Shown in pieces: positions 6,425 to 8,142 of a stretch of DNA of 8,142 bases. A model generated the notes under the pieces. The model saw nothing but the letters and a program-made list of their open reading frames with translations, was not told the DNA's origin and searched no databases. Within the stretch, counting starts at the first letter, position 1; each line of letters begins with the position of its first letter. The position numbers and the translations under genes are program-made. Source of the stretch: Limnochordia bacterium (GTDB lineage Bacteria; Bacillota; Limnochordia; Darwinibacteriales; B1SED10-159); NCBI GenBank assembly GCA_007132255.1, contig SLOZ01000507.1, forward strand, positions 1 to 8,142. The letters run 5' to 3'.

Positions 6425-7111
6425 TTACAAAAGACCTTGTTCTCGGAGACTTACATAACGATGATCGCCCACAATGACATGATCCAACACAGAAATACCC
6501 AGTAAATTCCCGGCATCAACCAGCCGTCGTGTTATGGATAGGTCTTCCTCACTGGGTGTGGGATCACCACTAGGATGATTATGCACAAGAATCACCGCCG
6601 CACTGCTTTTCCGAATAACTTCCTTGAATAATTCGCGCGGATGGACCAGTGATGCGTTCAAATGCCCAATAGAAACGACTTTCTTTGCCGTCACTCGATG
6701 TTTGGTGTTAAGCATTAAAATGACAAAGTGTTCGCGGTCCAGACGCCGCATGTCTTCCATGACAATGCCCGCAGCATCACCGGGATTGCTGATCAAATCT
6801 AGCTCCTCACCGGTAAATTCCTGCAAGCGCTTGGCCAACTCCAAGGCCGCTAGAATATGGATCGCTTTGGCCGGCCCAATACCGCGAACCAAAGCCAGCT
6901 CTTCCATGCTGGCCGCCGCAAGATCCCGCACGGAACCAAAGCGAACCAACAGTTCATCAGCTACCTGCAGTGCGGAAGCACTGCGAGTTCCTGTTCGCAG
7001 AAGAACTGCCAATAACTCACGATTGGACAGTGCATCTGGCCCCAAACGCTCCATGCGCTCGCGCGGGCGCTCGGCCGGCGGAAGATCCTTGATTCGTACT
7101 GAATGCTGCAT
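6425..7111 (-). CDS. radC: RadC family JAMM/MPN-domain protein
   Basis: RadC was named as a DNA-repair protein, but its biochemical role remains unsettled and the original repair phenotype has been questioned. The 228-residue protein has full family length. An N-terminal UPF0758 region (LPPAERPRERM) leads into a helix-hairpin-helix-like segment (LALVRGIGPAKAIHILAALE, about 72-91) suited to DNA binding. The C-terminal JAMM metalloprotease-like domain has E127 (in REHFVILMLN) and the metal motif HNHPSGDPTPSEED (177-190), which supplies H177, H179 and D190. The full zinc site is therefore present. The ATG start has AGGAGG (7118-7123) 6 bases upstream. It sits between maf and mreB, 22 and 32 bases from them, as in B. 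subtilis. Confidence 0.96.
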   Translation of the reverse strand: MQHSVRIKDLPPAERPRERMERLGPDALSNRELLAVLLRTGTRSASALQVADELLVRFGSVRDLAAASMEELALVRGIGPAKAIHILAALELAKRLQEFTGEELDLISNPGDAAGIVMEDMRRLDREHFVILMLNTKHRVTAKKVVSIGHLNASLVHPRELFKEVIRKSSAAVILVHNHPSGDPTPSEEDLSITRRLVDAGNLLGISVLDHVIVGDHRYVSLREQGLL

Positions 7112-7133
7112 ATCACGCCTCCTGAAGTCTCCC

Positions 7134-7709
7134 TCAGGTGCGAAGCTCCCAAACAGAAAAACCGAACTGCCGCTCTAACTCAATCACAAGACGAGGAAGG
7201 GGCAGTCCCACTACATTATAATAACACCCTTTTATCTGTTCGACAAACATGCCACCCAAACCTTGAATTCCGTATGCACCCGCCTTATCCAAGGGTTCGC
7301 TGCTGGCAACATATTCGTGGACGTCTTGCGCCGAAAGTTCCCGAAATTTGACCTGGGTATCCACCCAAAACGTTCGTCTAACTTCGGCATTAGCCACGGC
7401 TACGCCTGTCGTCACCGTATGCCAACGTTGACTCAGCGTCCGCAGCATACGGCAAGCCTCGTCTGGATTGTCCGGCTTCCCCAAAATTTCACCGCGACAA
7501 ACCACCACGGTATCGGCCCCCAAAACAACAGCGCCCAAGTGCCGCTGCTGCACATCCATGACCTTCCGCAGTGCATTTTCCTGAACCAAAGCTGCCGGTT
7601 CACCGTCGCTGAGTTCCTCCGCATTGCTCGGAACAACCAAACACGGCAAACCGAGCTGCATCAATAGCTCACGCCGTCTCGGCGAAGCCGAAGCCAACAC
7701 AATTTGCAC
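7134..7709 (-). CDS. maf: Maf family nucleoside triphosphate pyrophosphatase, probable dTTP/UTP type
   Basis: Maf proteins hydrolyse non-canonical or certain canonical nucleotides to monophosphate and pyrophosphate, and in Firmicutes are also linked to septum inhibition. The 191-residue protein begins with the diagnostic LASASPRRRELL (5-16). It continues with the metal-site segment GADTVVV (64-70), the conserved ILGKP (75-79), and the segment DKAGAYGIQG (141-150). That last segment, with SQRWHTVTTGVAV, resembles the YhdE (dTTP/UTP) branch more than the YceF (m7GTP) branch, so the substrate is inferred by similarity. The start is a GTG at 7709, chosen because GGGAGG lies 7 bases upstream and because the conserved motif begins at once. 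An ATG at 7724 overlaps that ribosome site and lacks its own. It is the first gene of the long operon. Confidence 0.95.
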   Translation of the reverse strand: MQIVLASASPRRRELLMQLGLPCLVVPSNAEELSDGEPAALVQENALRKVMDVQQRHLGAVVLGADTVVVCRGEILGKPDNPDEACRMLRTLSQRWHTVTTGVAVANAEVRRTFWVDTQVKFRELSAQDVHEYVASSEPLDKAGAYGIQGLGGMFVEQIKGCYYNVVGLPLPRLVIELERQFGFSVWELRT

Positions 7710-7716
7710 TCTTCTT

Positions 7717-7722
7717 CCTCCC
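7717..7722 (-). promoter_or_regulatory. Ribosome binding site deciding the maf GTG start
   Basis: GGGAGG on the minus strand is 7 bases before the GTG at 7709. Upstream ATG codons in the same frame (7724, 7742, 7757) have no comparable site, so the protein most likely starts directly at the conserved Maf motif. Confidence 0.8.
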
Positions 7723-7782
7723 ATGGAAAAGAACCAACTCATGTTACTATTCCCCATCGACTAGACATATCCTGTCACACAG

Positions 7783-7810
7783 AAAAAAAAGAGAAGGCAC
7801 CCTTCTCTTT
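7783..7810 (-). terminator. Intrinsic terminator after the cysteine synthase gene
   Basis: On the minus strand a 10-bp stem (AAAGAGAAGG with CCTTCTCTTT, loop GTG) is followed directly by more T, giving a run of eight T at 7783-7790. The stem starts at the last base of the cysteine synthase stop codon. No T-run follows on the plus strand, so it works in one direction. It separates cysK from the maf-min operon, which implies that the operon has its own promoter somewhere in 7710-7782. Confidence 0.92.
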
Positions 7811-8142
7811 CAACTGCGCAAACTCAAATACCGTTCTCCGGTGTCGGGAAGGATAACCACAACATCTTTATCCGGACCCAGATCAACTGCCACCTGAATA
7901 GCAGCCCAAGCCGCTGCACCGGCTGAGATCCCGACAAGGATTCCTTCTTGATGGGCTAGGTTTTCACTTGTCGTCAAGGCTTGTTGATCCGTGACCTTGA
8001 CCACACGGTGGAAGACATCCGTATTTAAAACATCTGGCACGAACCCCGCCCCGATCCCCTGGATTTTATGGGGTCCAGGATCGCCGCCGGACAGCACGGG
8101 CGAACTAGCAGGTTCCACCGCTACGATCTGGATATTTGGTAC
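7810..8142 (-). CDS. cysK: Cysteine synthase (O-acetylserine sulfhydrylase), C-terminal part only
   Basis: This PLP enzyme makes cysteine from O-acetylserine and sulfide in the cytoplasm. Only the last 110 residues are in the window; the reading frame runs open to the right edge, so the gene is cut by the window and not necessarily broken. The visible part carries CysK/CysM-family hallmarks: VAVEPASSPVLSGG (7-20), PHKIQGIGAGFVPDVLN (24-40), and GISAGAAAWAA (71-81), whose serine corresponds to the residue contacting the PLP pyridine nitrogen. The end, ILPDTGERYLS (97-107), is also typical. The PLP lysine lies outside the window. PHKIQGIGAGFVP favours CysK over cystathionine beta-synthase-like relatives. 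A GTG inside the frame at 8118 is not the start. Confidence 0.95.
   Translation of the reverse strand, partial: VPNIQIVAVEPASSPVLSGGDPGPHKIQGIGAGFVPDVLNTDVFHRVVKVTDQQALTTSENLAHQEGILVGISAGAAAWAAIQVAVDLGPDKDVVVILPDTGERYLSLRS

Overview
The window looks like chromosomal core sequence from a Gram-positive bacterium of the Firmicutes, most likely a Clostridia lineage. The reason is gene order. maf-radC-mreBCD-minCD is the arrangement known from Bacillus subtilis. The extra PBP2 gene between mreD and minC, and the minE gene after minD, point to MinE-carrying clostridial relatives (Peptococcaceae- or Heliobacteria-like). Base composition is intermediate. The species cannot be named from this sequence.

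Every convincing protein gene lies on the minus strand, so transcription runs from high to low coordinates. At the right edge is the 3' part of a cysteine synthase gene (7810-8142, cut by the window end), closed by an intrinsic terminator at 7783-7810. A gap of about 100 bases follows, then a tightly packed run of nine genes: maf (7134-7709), radC (6425-7111), mreB (5367-6392), mreC (4533-5354), mreD (4004-4516), mrdA/PBP2 (2131-3978), minC (1430-2071), minD (615-1415) and minE (338-601). Gaps between them are only 12-59 bases, most starts have a clear Shine-Dalgarno sequence, and no internal terminator is visible. A strong terminator directly behind the minE stop ends the run.

The operon joins cell elongation to placement of division. 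MreB, MreC and MreD form the rod-shape scaffold that directs wall synthesis by the transpeptidase PBP2. MinC, MinD and MinE keep FtsZ rings away from the poles. Maf (a house-cleaning nucleotide pyrophosphatase) and RadC (a JAMM-fold protein) are the usual leading genes of this cluster.

The least ordinary part is the left edge (1-248), downstream of the operon. It carries no credible gene but holds two diverged copies of a 124-base unit, each with two hairpins at identical offsets. Because 124 is not a multiple of three, the repeat is more likely an RNA or DNA structure than coding sequence. The array may continue beyond the left edge. Other details worth a look are a glutamate-to-glycine change in a conserved MreB segment, an exact 12-base in-frame tandem repeat in the acidic tail of PBP2, and two interlocked palindromes forming the minE terminator.
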